The notes below the pieces were generated by a model. It worked only from the letters and a program-made list of their open reading frames with translations, was not told the origin of the DNA and did not search any database. From Nocardiopsis suaedae (GTDB lineage Bacteria > Actinomycetota > Actinomycetes > Streptosporangiales > Streptosporangiaceae): a stretch of 64,000 bases of DNA. The stretch covers positions 87,839 through 151,838 of the forward strand of contig NZ_JAQFWP010000005.1 of assembly GCF_027706745.1 (NCBI RefSeq). The letters are read 5' to 3'. A program made the position numbers and the translations under genes. Below are positions 11,024 to 19,947 of the stretch, piece by piece; positions within the stretch are counted from its first letter, which is position 1, and the number at the start of each line of letters is the position of its first letter.

Positions 11024-11890
11024 GTGCCCACCCTCACCGGCCGGGTCCGCGAGCTGACCGGGCGGGAGGCGGTCCGCGCGGTGCCGCTGGGCCGCTCGCA
11101 CGCCTGGGAGACCTACCGGGCCGAGACCGCCGACGGCTCGCGCCTGTTCGTCAAGGCCCTGCCCGACGACGGCGGCGACGGCTTCCCCGGCCTGTTCGAG
11201 TCCGAGGCGCTGGGGCTGGCGTGGCTGGGGCGGGCCTTCGGCTCGCCCGCCGCCGAGGTCGCCGGCTGGGACGCGCGCACCCTGGTGCTCCAGTGGATCG
11301 ATGAGCGCCCGCCCACCCCCGAGGCGGCCGAGCGCTTCGGACACCAGCTGGCCTCCATGCACCTGGCCGGGGCCGAGGGGTTCGGCGCCGACCGGGACGG
11401 CTACATCGGCCCGCTGCCCCTGGACAACACCCGCGACGCCGCCTGGCCGGAGTTCTACGCGCGGCGCCGCCTGGAGCCGTTCCTGCGCCGCGCCGCCGAC
11501 CGGGGGGCGCTCACCCCGGCCGACGTGCGGATCGTGGAGAAGGTCGTCGACCAGGTGGAAGACCTGGCCGGGGAGCCGGAGCCGCCCGCACGGGTGCACG
11601 GCGACCTGTGGAGCGGCAACGTCATCTGGCAGGACGACGGGGCCGCGGTGGTCGACCCCTCGGCGCACGGCGGGCACCGCGAGGGCGACCTGGCGATGCT
11701 GGCCCTGTTCGGCCTGCCCCACCTGGACCGGGTCCGGGACGCCTACAACGAGGCGGCCCCGCTGGCGGCCGGGTGGCGCGGACGGATCGCCCTGCACCAG
11801 CTCTACCCGCTGCTGGTGCACGTCAGCCTGTTCGGGGCCGCCTACCGGACGACCACCATGGAGGCCGCCCGCGCGGCCCTGCACGGCTAG
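11024..11890 (+). CDS. Fructosamine kinase family protein
   Basis: This 288-residue kinase of the fructosamine/ketosamine-3-kinase fold phosphorylates glycated amines so that they decompose (deglycation). The catalytic block HGDLWSGNVIW and the metal-binding VDPSAHGGHREGDLAML segment are clear, as is the N-terminal GRSHAWETYR nucleotide loop. GTG at 11024 has GGGGAGG five bases upstream. It probably shares a transcript with the tyrosine phosphatase. The TAG stop (11888-11890) is part of the CTAG that flanks palindromic element B. Confidence 0.88.
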   Translation: MPTLTGRVRELTGREAVRAVPLGRSHAWETYRAETADGSRLFVKALPDDGGDGFPGLFESEALGLAWLGRAFGSPAAEVAGWDARTLVLQWIDERPPTPEAAERFGHQLASMHLAGAEGFGADRDGYIGPLPLDNTRDAAWPEFYARRRLEPFLRRAADRGALTPADVRIVEKVVDQVEDLAGEPEPPARVHGDLWSGNVIWQDDGAAVVDPSAHGGHREGDLAMLALFGLPHLDRVRDAYNEAAPLAAGWRGRIALHQLYPLLVHVSLFGAAYRTTTMEAARAALHG

Positions 11891-12068
11891 GGGGTGTTGT
11901 GCGGATCACGACCTACTGCGCGACGCCCGGGCACGCCCCTCGCTGCGTCCTCATCGGTCGACAGCGCACCCAGGCTGACTCCCCTGCTTTTCGGGAAACA
12001 CAGCGTTCTCGCGATGAACGCACCTGGACGCCGCTCGCTACGGCCATGATCCACACAACACCCCCTAG
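11887..12068. mobile_element. MITE-like palindromic element B with CTAG target duplication
   Basis: A 174-bp segment (11891-12064) ends in inverted repeats GGGGTGTTGTGCGGATCA and its complement (one mismatch). Weaker inverted similarity extends for about 50 bp. Both sides carry CTAG (11887-11890, 12065-12068), consistent with a 4-bp target duplication. It has no open frame of its own. Termini match element A at 14 of 18 positions, so both belong to one family. The left CTAG contains the stop codon of the fructosamine kinase gene, the same arrangement as at element A. It is probably a non-autonomous element mobilised by an IS5-group transposase; none is visible in the window. Confidence 0.65.
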
Positions 12069-12073
12069 CGCCC

Positions 12074-12135
12074 GTCGGTCCCGGGGGGAACGGCGCTGAG
12101 ACCGCGGTCGTAGGGGCGTTTTCCCCGAGATCAAC
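12074..12135. terminator. Hairpin, TTGATCTCGGG family, between convergent genes
   Basis: Arms of 19 bases (12074-12092 and 12117-12135) pair almost fully when G-U pairs are allowed. The right arm is the family sequence GTTGATCTCGGGG read on the minus strand. The loop holds the self-complementary GACCGCGGTC. It sits between the plus-strand fructosamine kinase and the minus-strand EssC gene, directly beside element B, and is well placed as a bidirectional terminator. Confidence 0.55.
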
Positions 12136-12149
12136 GAGGGGGCGCCCCG

Positions 12150-15100
12150 TCAGGACGGGGAAACGCCGTGCGGGAGCGGCACCTTCACCTGGCGGATCTG
12201 GCCGTCGCCCAGGTGCAGGTAGGCCGTCCCCGGCGTCAGGCGCGAGCTCGGCACCCCCTTGGGCAGGCGCAGCCCCAGCACCTCGCCGTCGACCGGGGCC
12301 TGCGGGGACAGCAGGGCGCCCATCCGGTTCCGCTTCAGGTGCACGTGCCAGGCGCTGAACCCGCCCTGCAGGGCCTCGTTGGTCCCGGCCGCCACGATCG
12401 CCCATCCCTTGCCGACCATGCCGCGGGCGATCCGGGTGAACTCCTTGCCGATGTCGTTGTGCAGCAGCAGTTCCGCGTCGTCGACCATCACCACCGCCGT
12501 CTCGCCCTCGAACCGGCCCAGCGCCTTGTGCAGGTCGCCCAGCTTCGGGTCGGCCAGGTCCAGGACCGCGGGCACGCCCGGGTGGCCGCGCAGCGCGCCC
12601 AGCGCCGAGGAGCGCGGGGTCACCAGCAGCAGCTCGGTGCCGCCGATCAGCAGCGACTGGGCCATGGACAGCAGCAGCGACGACCGCCCCGACTTGGGCG
12701 GGCCGCTGATCAGGAACGTCGGCGTCTCGGCCAGGTCGGCGCCGAGGGCGGTGAGCTCGTTGCCGCCCACGCCCACCAGGCCCCACAGCGGACGCGGCGG
12801 GTGGGTCAGGTAGCGCTCGGTCTCGGCGAAGGTGAGCTGGTCGGGCAGCACGTCCACGCGCAGCGGCGCCGGGGAGGTCCCCGCCGGGGTGCGCTGCGTG
12901 GTGAACGCGGCGATGTTGGACAGCTCCTGGGCCTGGGCGCCGCCCTGCGGGTCGTCGCACAGCAGCGCGAACTGCAGCTCGGTGCCCTCCCCGCCGACGT
13001 AGGCCCGCCCGTCCGGGATCGCCTCGGGCAGGTCCCGGGCGCTGAGCCCGACCGAGCTGTAGTCGCCGCGGTCGTTGCACCGCAGCACCAGCCGGTGCTC
13101 GGTGGTGGAGGCGTACTTGTTGCGGGCCAGCGACTTGTCGCCGGTGACGATGACGTGGATGCCCACCCCGGCGCCGTCGCGCATCAGGGTGACCGCGTCC
13201 TCCAGCAGCGCCCCGTAGTTGTACTCGCCGAAGGCCTGCTCGAAGGCCTCCCACCGGTCGATGAACAGCACGATGTGCGCGGGCTTGTCGCCCCCGCCCG
13301 GCTTGGCGCGCAGCTCGTGCAGGTTGGCGCAGCCCTCGGCGGCCAGCCGCTTCTGCCGCTCCTCCAGCTCCCGGCCGAGCACCCCCAGCAGCCGCACCAC
13401 CCGCTCCTGCTGGGTGCGCCCGGCCACCGAGCCGCAGTGCGGCAGGCCCTCCATCGGCAGCAGCGCGCCGTTGCCGCAGTCGATGCCGTACATGTGCACG
13501 TCGCCGGGGTGGTGGCACAGGGCCAGCGCCCCGGCGATGGTGCGCAGCGCCTGCGAGCGGCCGCTGCGGCCCGAGCCGATGACGTGCAGGTGGCCCATGT
13601 TCTCCAGGTCGAGGGAGAACGCCTGCTGCGCCTGCTGGGCGGGCAGGTCCATGAGCGCCACCGGCACCGGCTGCACGCGCCCGGCCTCGGGCTGCGGCAG
13701 CGGCGCCGTCCGGTTCAGCTCGGCCAGGGTGAGCCGCTCGGGGAGCGCCTGCAGCCACGGGCTGGGCTGGCGCTCGGCGCCGACCTGTTCGGAGGCCTGC
13801 CGGACCGCACCCACCAGCACCGTCAGGTCGGTGACCTCCACGTCGCCCTTGTCGGCCTGCTGCGGACCGGCGGCCGGCGGCGGCAGCGCCAGGTCGGTCC
13901 AGCGCACGGGGTAGGCGGCGGGGGCGGGGGCGTCGGTGGAGGCGACCACGCGCCGACCGCCGACCCGCCCGGACTGGAACGGCAGCAGCGAGGCGGCGCC
14001 CAGCCGGGCGTAGGCGCGGCCGGGGGTGTCGATGCCGATCTGCGCGGACTCGGCCGCGTCGATCACGTCCCGGCTCTCCCCGGCGTCGGTCATCCGCAGC
14101 GCGATGCGCAGGTTGGTGTTGGCGCGGATGTCGGAGGTGACCACACCGGCCGGGCGCTGGGTGGCCAGCACCATGTGGATGCCCAGCGAGCGGCCCCGCT
14201 GGGCGATGTTGACCAGGCCCTTGACGAAGTCGGGCAGCTCGCGCGCCAGGGAGGCGAACTCGTCGATGACGATCATCAGCCGCGGCATCTGCGGCAGCGA
14301 CGGGTCCCGGTCCAGGTACTCCAGGTAGTCCTCGATGTCCTTGGCCCCGGCCTGGGCCAGGATGTGCTCGCGCCGGTGCAGCTCGGCGCCGAGCGAGACC
14401 AGCGCCCGGCTCACCAGGTGGGTGTCCAGGTCGGTCACCATGCCCACGGTGTGCGGCAGGTCCACGCAGTCCTTGAACGCGCTGCCGCCCTTGTAGTCGA
14501 CCAGCACGAACGACATCGACTCGGGCCGGTTCACCGCCGCCAGCGACGCCACCAGGGTCTGCAGCAGCTCCGACTTGCCGGAGCCGGTGGTCCCGGCGAT
14601 CAGCGCGTGCGGGCCGTCCCGGCGCACGTCCACCGAGAACGGGCCGTCCAGGCCGGCGCCGAGGGTGGCGATGGTGCTGCGGCCGTTGCTCGCCCAGTGC
14701 GCGGCGATCGCCTCCCCGTTGGGCGGGTCCAGGCCGATCACGTCCAGCAGGCGGGCGCTGCGCGGCAGGGCGGCGCCGTCGTCGGAGACGCTGGAGTCGC
14801 GCAGCGGCGCCAGGGCCCGTCCCAGCCGCTCGGCCCACTCGGCCGACGGGCCGTCGGGGCGGATGTCCTCCACGTCGTCGAAGGTGGTCCGGCGCAGCTC
14901 CAGGCCGTCGGGGGTGAGGCTGACCACCGCCTGGCACTCCTCGGGCAGCATCCGCTCGTCGGTCTCCAGGCACAGCACGTGCAGGCCCAGGGCGGGGCCC
15001 TCGCGGAGCAGCTGCACCACCCCGGGCAGGGAGCGCAGCCGCCGGGCGCCGTCCAGCACCACCACGATCTGGGCGGCGTCGTCCATCGCCCCGCGGGGGG

Positions 15101-16637
15101 CGCCGCGCCGCGCCTCCAGCTCGGCCAGCAGCTCGGAGATGCGGCGGGCGCAGGTCTCGGCGTCCATGCCGGTGCGGGCGTAGGAGTTGGGGATCTCGCT
15201 GCGCAGGTGCGGCAGGAACCGGGTCCAGGCCCAGCGGTCGTGGTCCTGGCGCAGCGACAGCAGGTAGAGCTGCAGCTCGGCGGGGCTGTGCAGGGCGGCG
15301 AGCTGGGCCACCAGCCACCGCTCCAGGGCGTCGAACCGCTCGCCCCGCCCGGCGCAGCCCACCACGCCGTTGTCGCGGACCGAGACGGTGGCGGGCACGT
15401 CGTGCAGGTTCCAGGTGATGTCCTGGCGGTGCGCGTCCCGGGTGGGATCGTTCAGCACCACCTTGGAGGGGACGGTGCCGGTGCCCACCCGCAGCAGGGT
15501 GAAGTCCTCGTCGACCGGGCGCCGCTCCCACAGCCGCGCCCGGGGGCCGGTCGCCAGCAGCAGCACCGCGGCCGGGTCGGGCGCGGTGTCGCGCAGCCGC
15601 CGCTGCTCGGTGACCAGGGCCTCGTGCGCGTCGTTCTGGATGCGCTCGGTCTTGTCGTGGAACTCCTTCATCTCCCGGTCGTACTTGGCCTTGCCGGTGC
15701 GTCGCTGCAGGAGCTGCATGAACACCACGCTGATCGGCGAGATCAGGCCGATGGCCAGGTACTGGGGGCGGCCCATGACCAGCGCGCCGCCCACCGCCAG
15801 CACCAGCGGCATCATGATCATGACGGCGAGCTGGGCCAGCGGGCGGTCCGGGGGCTCGGGCGGGGAGGGCAGCCGGAACTTGGTCTTGGCGGGGGCCGGG
15901 TGCAGCCGGGGAGGGCGGCTGTAGTCGACGGCGGCGCCGTCGTCGGAGCTGTTCACGGCGGCGTCGGGGCGCGTGTTGGGCCAGGCCTCGAAGAGCGTGT
16001 CGCCCAGGAGGAGCTGGTGGCCCGGGGGCCATGCGGCGTCGGGGGCGACGTCGTCGCCCTCCAGGGTGGCGCGGTCGCCGCCGCCGGTGTCCAGCACGGT
16101 GACGGCCCCGTCGGGGGCCACGCGCACGCGGGCCCAGGTGCCGTCGGTGTCGACCGGCACGTCCGAGGGGGCGCCGTCGCCGGGCAGGCCGACGGTGTAG
16201 TCGCCCGGGTCGACGCGGAAGACCAGCCCGGCCCGTTCGCCGGAGACCACGCGGACCTCCACCACGCCGGGCGGCTCCTCGACGGCGGAGCCGGGGCCGC
16301 CGACGGTGACCACGGCGCCGTCGTGCAGGCCCGCCTCGGACAGGGTGAGTCCGGGCTCGATGCGCTGGGCGCCCAGGTAGAGGTCGACGCCGCGGCCGGG
16401 GGCGCGCGGCTCCACGCGCACCAGCGGGTCGAGCGACTCGGCGAGCTGGGCCACGCTGGCGCCGCCGTCGGCGTCGACGAGCACGTCGACGCGCGGCGCG
16501 GGCATCGCCTGCGGGGCCTGCGGCCCGTACCGCCCCTGCGGCCCGTGGGGGGCCTGCGGGGGGTGCGGGGCGTGCGGGCCACCGGGGTCGGGCTCGCGGC
16601 GGGCGATGTGCGGCGTGGTGGTCAGCAGGAGGCGCAC
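12150..16637 (-). CDS. EssC/EccC-type type VII secretion ATPase
   Basis: This 1495-residue FtsK/SpoIIIE-type motor is the core ATPase of a type VII secretion system in the membrane. Residues 48-115 and 126-218 look like tandem FHA/ubiquitin-like domains, as in Firmicutes EssC. Two membrane helices follow (268-288, 292-310), then a degenerate domain and three ATPase modules. Only module 1 is canonical (AGTTGSGKS 681-689; LMIVIDEFA 787-795). Module 2 has GSGRSGRS (1021-1028) with FIDRW instead of DE. Module 3 has GPPKSGRS (1312-1319) with MVDDA. The GTG at 16637 is chosen; the frame is open further upstream through the WXG100 gene but out of its phase. The upstream WXG100 gene is the likely substrate. 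Confidence 0.9.
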   Translation of the reverse strand: MRLLLTTTPHIARREPDPGGPHAPHPPQAPHGPQGRYGPQAPQAMPAPRVDVLVDADGGASVAQLAESLDPLVRVEPRAPGRGVDLYLGAQRIEPGLTLSEAGLHDGAVVTVGGPGSAVEEPPGVVEVRVVSGERAGLVFRVDPGDYTVGLPGDGAPSDVPVDTDGTWARVRVAPDGAVTVLDTGGGDRATLEGDDVAPDAAWPPGHQLLLGDTLFEAWPNTRPDAAVNSSDDGAAVDYSRPPRLHPAPAKTKFRLPSPPEPPDRPLAQLAVMIMMPLVLAVGGALVMGRPQYLAIGLISPISVVFMQLLQRRTGKAKYDREMKEFHDKTERIQNDAHEALVTEQRRLRDTAPDPAAVLLLATGPRARLWERRPVDEDFTLLRVGTGTVPSKVVLNDPTRDAHRQDITWNLHDVPATVSVRDNGVVGCAGRGERFDALERWLVAQLAALHSPAELQLYLLSLRQDHDRWAWTRFLPHLRSEIPNSYARTGMDAETCARRISELLAELEARRGAPRGAMDDAAQIVVVLDGARRLRSLPGVVQLLREGPALGLHVLCLETDERMLPEECQAVVSLTPDGLELRRTTFDDVEDIRPDGPSAEWAERLGRALAPLRDSSVSDDGAALPRSARLLDVIGLDPPNGEAIAAHWASNGRSTIATLGAGLDGPFSVDVRRDGPHALIAGTTGSGKSELLQTLVASLAAVNRPESMSFVLVDYKGGSAFKDCVDLPHTVGMVTDLDTHLVSRALVSLGAELHRREHILAQAGAKDIEDYLEYLDRDPSLPQMPRLMIVIDEFASLARELPDFVKGLVNIAQRGRSLGIHMVLATQRPAGVVTSDIRANTNLRIALRMTDAGESRDVIDAAESAQIGIDTPGRAYARLGAASLLPFQSGRVGGRRVVASTDAPAPAAYPVRWTDLALPPPAAGPQQADKGDVEVTDLTVLVGAVRQASEQVGAERQPSPWLQALPERLTLAELNRTAPLPQPEAGRVQPVPVALMDLPAQQAQQAFSLDLENMGHLHVIGSGRSGRSQALRTIAGALALCHHPGDVHMYGIDCGNGALLPMEGLPHCGSVAGRTQQERVVRLLGVLGRELEERQKRLAAEGCANLHELRAKPGGGDKPAHIVLFIDRWEAFEQAFGEYNYGALLEDAVTLMRDGAGVGIHVIVTGDKSLARNKYASTTEHRLVLRCNDRGDYSSVGLSARDLPEAIPDGRAYVGGEGTELQFALLCDDPQGGAQAQELSNIAAFTTQRTPAGTSPAPLRVDVLPDQLTFAETERYLTHPPRPLWGLVGVGGNELTALGADLAETPTFLISGPPKSGRSSLLLSMAQSLLIGGTELLLVTPRSSALGALRGHPGVPAVLDLADPKLGDLHKALGRFEGETAVVMVDDAELLLHNDIGKEFTRIARGMVGKGWAIVAAGTNEALQGGFSAWHVHLKRNRMGALLSPQAPVDGEVLGLRLPKGVPSSRLTPGTAYLHLGDGQIRQVKVPLPHGVSPS

Positions 16638-16719
16638 GGGCGTTGGTGCTTCCGGTCGGTGGACGGCGGTGCGGGGGCGCGCCCGCGCGGGGGCCGCGGC
16701 GCGCCGGGCGGGGCGCAGG

Positions 16720-16754
16720 CCCAGGGGGAGGTGGGCCGGCCCCGCCCGCCTGGG
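16720..16754. terminator. Imperfect hairpin between WXG100 and EssC genes
   Basis: CCCAGG (16720-16725) and CCTGGG (16749-16754) close an imperfect stem in the 131-base gap between the WXG100 stop and the EssC start. A partial terminator here would leave the small substrate more highly expressed than the ATPase, a common arrangement. This is inferred from pairing only. Confidence 0.35.
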
Positions 16755-16768
16755 TCCGGCTATCGAGG

Positions 16769-17062
16769 TTAGCCCAGGCCCTCGCCCAGCTTCTGGTCGG
16801 TGTCGGAGAAGGTGTCGCCGACCTGCTTGACGTACTTCGAGATGCCCTCCAGGCCGTCGTTGACCTGCTCGAAGCCGGAGTGGAACTCTTCGAAGAAGGG
16901 CTGGAACTTCTGCTGGGCGGCCGGGGTGGAGTAGCCGTCCGCGATGAGGCCCTCGACCTTGTTCTTGATGTCGGCGAGGCGCTCCTGGAAGTCGGCGAAG
17001 TCGGCCGCCAGGGAGCCGGAGGTCTCCTCGGTGCGGTCGGAGTCGACTTCGAACTTGGGCAT
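16769..17062 (-). CDS. WXG100-like T7SS substrate, EsxA-type
   Basis: This 97-residue all-helical protein has the size and hairpin pattern of WXG100 (ESAT-6 superfamily) proteins exported by type VII systems. The turn region contains ADGYSTPAAQQKF instead of a true W-x-G, so the defining tryptophan is replaced by tyrosine. The C-terminal tail has F85-x3-D89 (FSDTD) where other substrates carry Y-x3-D/E. The second WXG100-like protein (20658-20957) has the same F-x-x-T-D tail. The ATG at 17062 has GGAAGGA 10 bases upstream. It lies directly upstream of the EssC-type ATPase, the usual substrate-motor order. Confidence 0.85.
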   Translation of the reverse strand: MPKFEVDSDRTEETSGSLAADFADFQERLADIKNKVEGLIADGYSTPAAQQKFQPFFEEFHSGFEQVNDGLEGISKYVKQVGDTFSDTDQKLGEGLG

Positions 17063-17298
17063 GGTGATGGTCCTTCCGGTTTCCGGTTGGGGGCGGGTGT
17101 CCGGCATCCCGTACCGGACCGCCCGATGGACAGTACGGGCCGACCACACGAGAGGTTCAGCCCCGCCCGAAGCTCGGACGCGAAGCCCGCCGGGAGGGTT
17201 CCAGACGCCCTGCCCGAAGAAGAGAAGGGCTTTATGCTGGAAGCCCCAGCGGACGGAGCCGGGCACGGCTACGGTGGCACTTCTGGAGGTGGCGCGGG

Positions 17299-17882
17299 AT
17301 GTCGGTCGCTGCGGTCGGTGTGGAGCACCAGTGGGACGTCCTCCTGCGCGCCTGGCGAGAGGTGGATCTGCCCGGGGAAGGCTGGCGGGCGGAGATCGAT
17401 GAGCAGAGGATCGCCCTGATGCCGCCCCCCCCGGTGAACCGCACGATCTGATCGCGAGCAGGATTCACCGAGCACTGGTGAGCCGCCTCCCGATCGAGTG
17501 GGAGATCTTCCCGACGGTGGGGGTGCAGGTCCCGCACGTGGAGAAGCTGTACGTGCCCGACCTCTGCGTCATTCCCTCCGATGTCTTCCCGACCGCCAAG
17601 CCTCCCGTGGAGGGGGCGGAGGCGCTGCTCGTCGTGGAGATCACCTCGCCGTCCAACGTCGAGCACGACCGGAAGAAGAAGCGCTGGGCCTACGCCCACG
17701 CCCCCGTTTCCCTGTACCTGCTGGTCGACGCGTACGACGTGTCGGGGCCTTCGGTGACCCTGTTCTCGCATCCGAACAACGGCGACTACGGGACGATCAC
17801 CAAGGAGCGCTTCGGGGCCCAGGTTCACCTGCCCGAGCCGTTCGGCTTCGACCTTGAAACAGGGGCGTTCCCGAAGGAGTGA
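17299..17882 (+). pseudogene. Uma2-family (DUF820) endonuclease-like gene with frameshift at poly-C
   Basis: Two frames together make one Uma2 protein. ATG 17299 (GGAGG upstream) reads EGWRAEIDEQRIALMPPPP and stops at 17449-17451. The following frame continues with GEPHDLIASRIHRAL and runs to the TGA at 17880-17882, including VPDLCV and the LLVVEITSPS strand of the PD-(D/E)xK core. The junction is a run of eight cytosines (17425-17432); one more C would restore a single frame of about 194 codons. This can be a sequencing error, a true pseudogene, or phase variation. It is the only plus-strand gene between 12.1 and 28.3 kb and looks like an insertion into the secretion operon. Uma2 proteins are common in multicopy in actinomycetes; their function is unsettled. 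Confidence 0.75.
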
Positions 17883-17908
17883 GGCGGCCCGGCGTACCGG
17901 CACCCCCG

Positions 17909-18529
17909 TCACGCCGCCGGGCGGCCCGGCGCGGGACGCTGCTCGCGCTCGGTGTCGCGCCACTTCTCGTTGACCGCGTTCTCGGGGAAGGGGATCTTGA
18001 CGGCGTTGGGGTTCATGCCGCAGTCGAGTGCGGCCTGGATCACCTCGTCGGCCTTGTCGGTGCGGACGGTGATGTACTTGCCGTCGCGACCGATGATCTC
18101 GATTCCCGGCCCCGTCTCATTGAGCAGGCGCAGCCGGGTGAGGCGGAAGAGGTCCTTCCTGGTGAAGTCAGCCTTGCCCATGTAGGCGATGGCGTTGATG
18201 GGCACGTTGACGGTGTTGTTGAAGCCGTTGGAGATCCGGAACACGCGCTTGGGCTTGTCCAGGAGGACGACCACCGCGGACACCCGGTACCCCAGGAAGC
18301 CGAGGATGAAGGCGACGGGTACGGCTGCGACCGCGGTCCAGATGTACGAGCTCCAGTGCTCGTAGCCGTCGGAGAACATGGTGCCCGTCAGGAAGGTGGC
18401 GCCGACCCCGATCGCTCCCATCGCGATCATGTTGATCTTGGCCCGCTTGTGGAAGTGGTCCCACTGGGGAGTGGCCGCCGCTGCGGCCTTCATGTCTTCG
18501 CGGAAGCTCTTGTTCTGTGCGCCGGACAT
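17909..18529 (-). CDS. Membrane protein of the T7SS locus, unknown
   Basis: This 206-residue protein has an N-terminal cytoplasmic segment (1-32), two membrane helices (about 34-54 and 64-88), and a C-terminal soluble region with KPKRVFRISNGFNNTVNVPINAI and RDGKYITVRTDKADEVIQAAL. The latter could be a small PH-like or beta-rich domain. I do not recognise a family. It is followed, on the other strand, by the Uma2 gene end, and preceded by the M48 peptidase gene, with which it probably shares a transcript. Codon use is slightly less G/C-biased than in the flanking housekeeping genes. Confidence 0.8.
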   Translation of the reverse strand: MSGAQNKSFREDMKAAAAATPQWDHFHKRAKINMIAMGAIGVGATFLTGTMFSDGYEHWSSYIWTAVAAVPVAFILGFLGYRVSAVVVLLDKPKRVFRISNGFNNTVNVPINAIAYMGKADFTRKDLFRLTRLRLLNETGPGIEIIGRDGKYITVRTDKADEVIQAALDCGMNPNAVKIPFPENAVNEKWRDTEREQRPAPGRPAA

Positions 18530-18663
18530 GGTGGGTCAGGAGTCCTTTTCTGCTCGGTGCTCTCGTTCGGTCGGGGGGTGTCGGATCGGCGTTCGGTCGC
18601 GCGTCGGCCGTCGGAGACGCGGCGGGCCTGATCGGCCCTTGTCGGAGCGCGCTCCAGGGCGCT

Positions 18664-19782
18664 TCAGGCGCCTCGGGCGGCCGACCGCGACATGTGCTCC
18701 AGGCGGGCGAGCCTGACGGAGGGGCTCGGATGTGTTTCCAGCAGGGGCGCCAGGAAGAAGTACCCGACGATGCGCTCGGTTCTGTTCTTTGGCGGCTGGT
18801 TGGCGGAGACGATCGACTCGCCCGTGCGCGGGCGGGATGCCCGCAGGTCCTTTTCGGGGATGGAGTGCACCCCTTCGGCCAACGAGGACAGGGCCGAGGC
18901 CAGTGCCGCTGGGGAGCCCGTGGTCCGCGCCGCCGCCGTGTCGGCCGCGAGCTCGCGGTGCCGGGTGAGGAGGGAGCAGGCGATCAGGCCCGGGTACGAC
19001 AGCAGCGTCCCCACGAAAGTGGTGGTCCAGGCGAGGGCGATGCCTGGTCCGAGGCCCCAGATGAAGACCAGGCCCCGTGCGATGGCGAGGGGGACGATCG
19101 CCGGCACCGCGAGGACACGGGGAACGATCGGCATCGGGTAGCGGAAGACGAGTTCGTTGCGTGCGGGCACTCCCCCCTCGACCGGTGTCCAGCGCCAGCC
19201 GCACATGTGGGCCCAGCGGCACAGGGGCCGGTCGAGGTCCAGCATCGCCATGATCAGCCTGAGCGGGACCTCAAGGGCCCAGCACGTCATGCTGTGCGCG
19301 TAGACCAGGAGCCGCTGGTCCCGGTGGGCGATGTGGGCGTACTCGTGGGCCAGGACGGCTTCGAGCTGGTCGTTGTCGAGCCGCTCCAGGAGGGCCGTGG
19401 TCAGGTGGACGGCGGGACCACGGCCGCCGGGGCGGTGGGACAGGGAGTAGGCGTTGGGCTCCCGGGAGTCGAGCGAGAACAGCTGGGGCTTGGGCTGACC
19501 GGTCAGTGCCGACAACCGGTCCGCCACGGCGTGGAGCCGGGGATCGTCCTCCGCCCCGATCGCCTTCGGGTTCAGTTGGGTGATCGTCGAACGCACGACG
19601 AGTTTGTCGGCCCATTCGGCGCTCACGAGTGCGATCGCGACCGGGAGCACACCGATCCACCAGGGCAGACCGAGTGCCACCATGAGGAGGCAGACGAGAG
19701 CGGCGTAGACCGCAGTGACGCCGAGGACCACGAGCCACGCGCGCACGATGAGCCGGTGCGGCGCCGTGGGCGGCCTCTTCAC
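18664..19782 (-). CDS. M48-family membrane metallopeptidase
   Basis: This 372-residue zinc peptidase is related to HtpX/Ste24. Zinc ligands are H146 and H150 in HEYAH with catalytic E147, and the third ligand is E277 in RELAAD. Membrane helices lie near 12-34, 38-56 and in the 220-270 region, so the active site is membrane-associated. The GTG at 19782 has GGAGGGGAG just upstream; a TTG at 19863 has no site and is rejected. It sits in the middle of the secretion locus, so it may process locus proteins or clear misfolded ones. That role is inferred from position only. Confidence 0.88.
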   Translation of the reverse strand: MKRPPTAPHRLIVRAWLVVLGVTAVYAALVCLLMVALGLPWWIGVLPVAIALVSAEWADKLVVRSTITQLNPKAIGAEDDPRLHAVADRLSALTGQPKPQLFSLDSREPNAYSLSHRPGGRGPAVHLTTALLERLDNDQLEAVLAHEYAHIAHRDQRLLVYAHSMTCWALEVPLRLIMAMLDLDRPLCRWAHMCGWRWTPVEGGVPARNELVFRYPMPIVPRVLAVPAIVPLAIARGLVFIWGLGPGIALAWTTTFVGTLLSYPGLIACSLLTRHRELAADTAAARTTGSPAALASALSSLAEGVHSIPEKDLRASRPRTGESIVSANQPPKNRTERIVGYFFLAPLLETHPSPSVRLARLEHMSRSAARGA

Positions 19783-19947
19783 GGGGCGCTCCCCTCCGTC
19801 TCCTGTCCTGGTCGAGTGGCCCGTCGAATCGCCGGTCGTGGGCCCCTGCCCGGTCACCCTCAAGGTGCCGAGGCTCGGAATCCGGGGGACGATATCCGGC
19901 CGACTCCGGGGCCGACGCTCAGGGTAGCGCGGGGTGACCGTCCGGCG

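Noticed and set aside
12150..17147. A 1665-residue extension of the EssC frame through the WXG100 gene
   Set aside because: The extra sequence overlaps the WXG100 gene in another phase and is low-complexity. The GTG at 16637 gives an EssC-like N-terminus.
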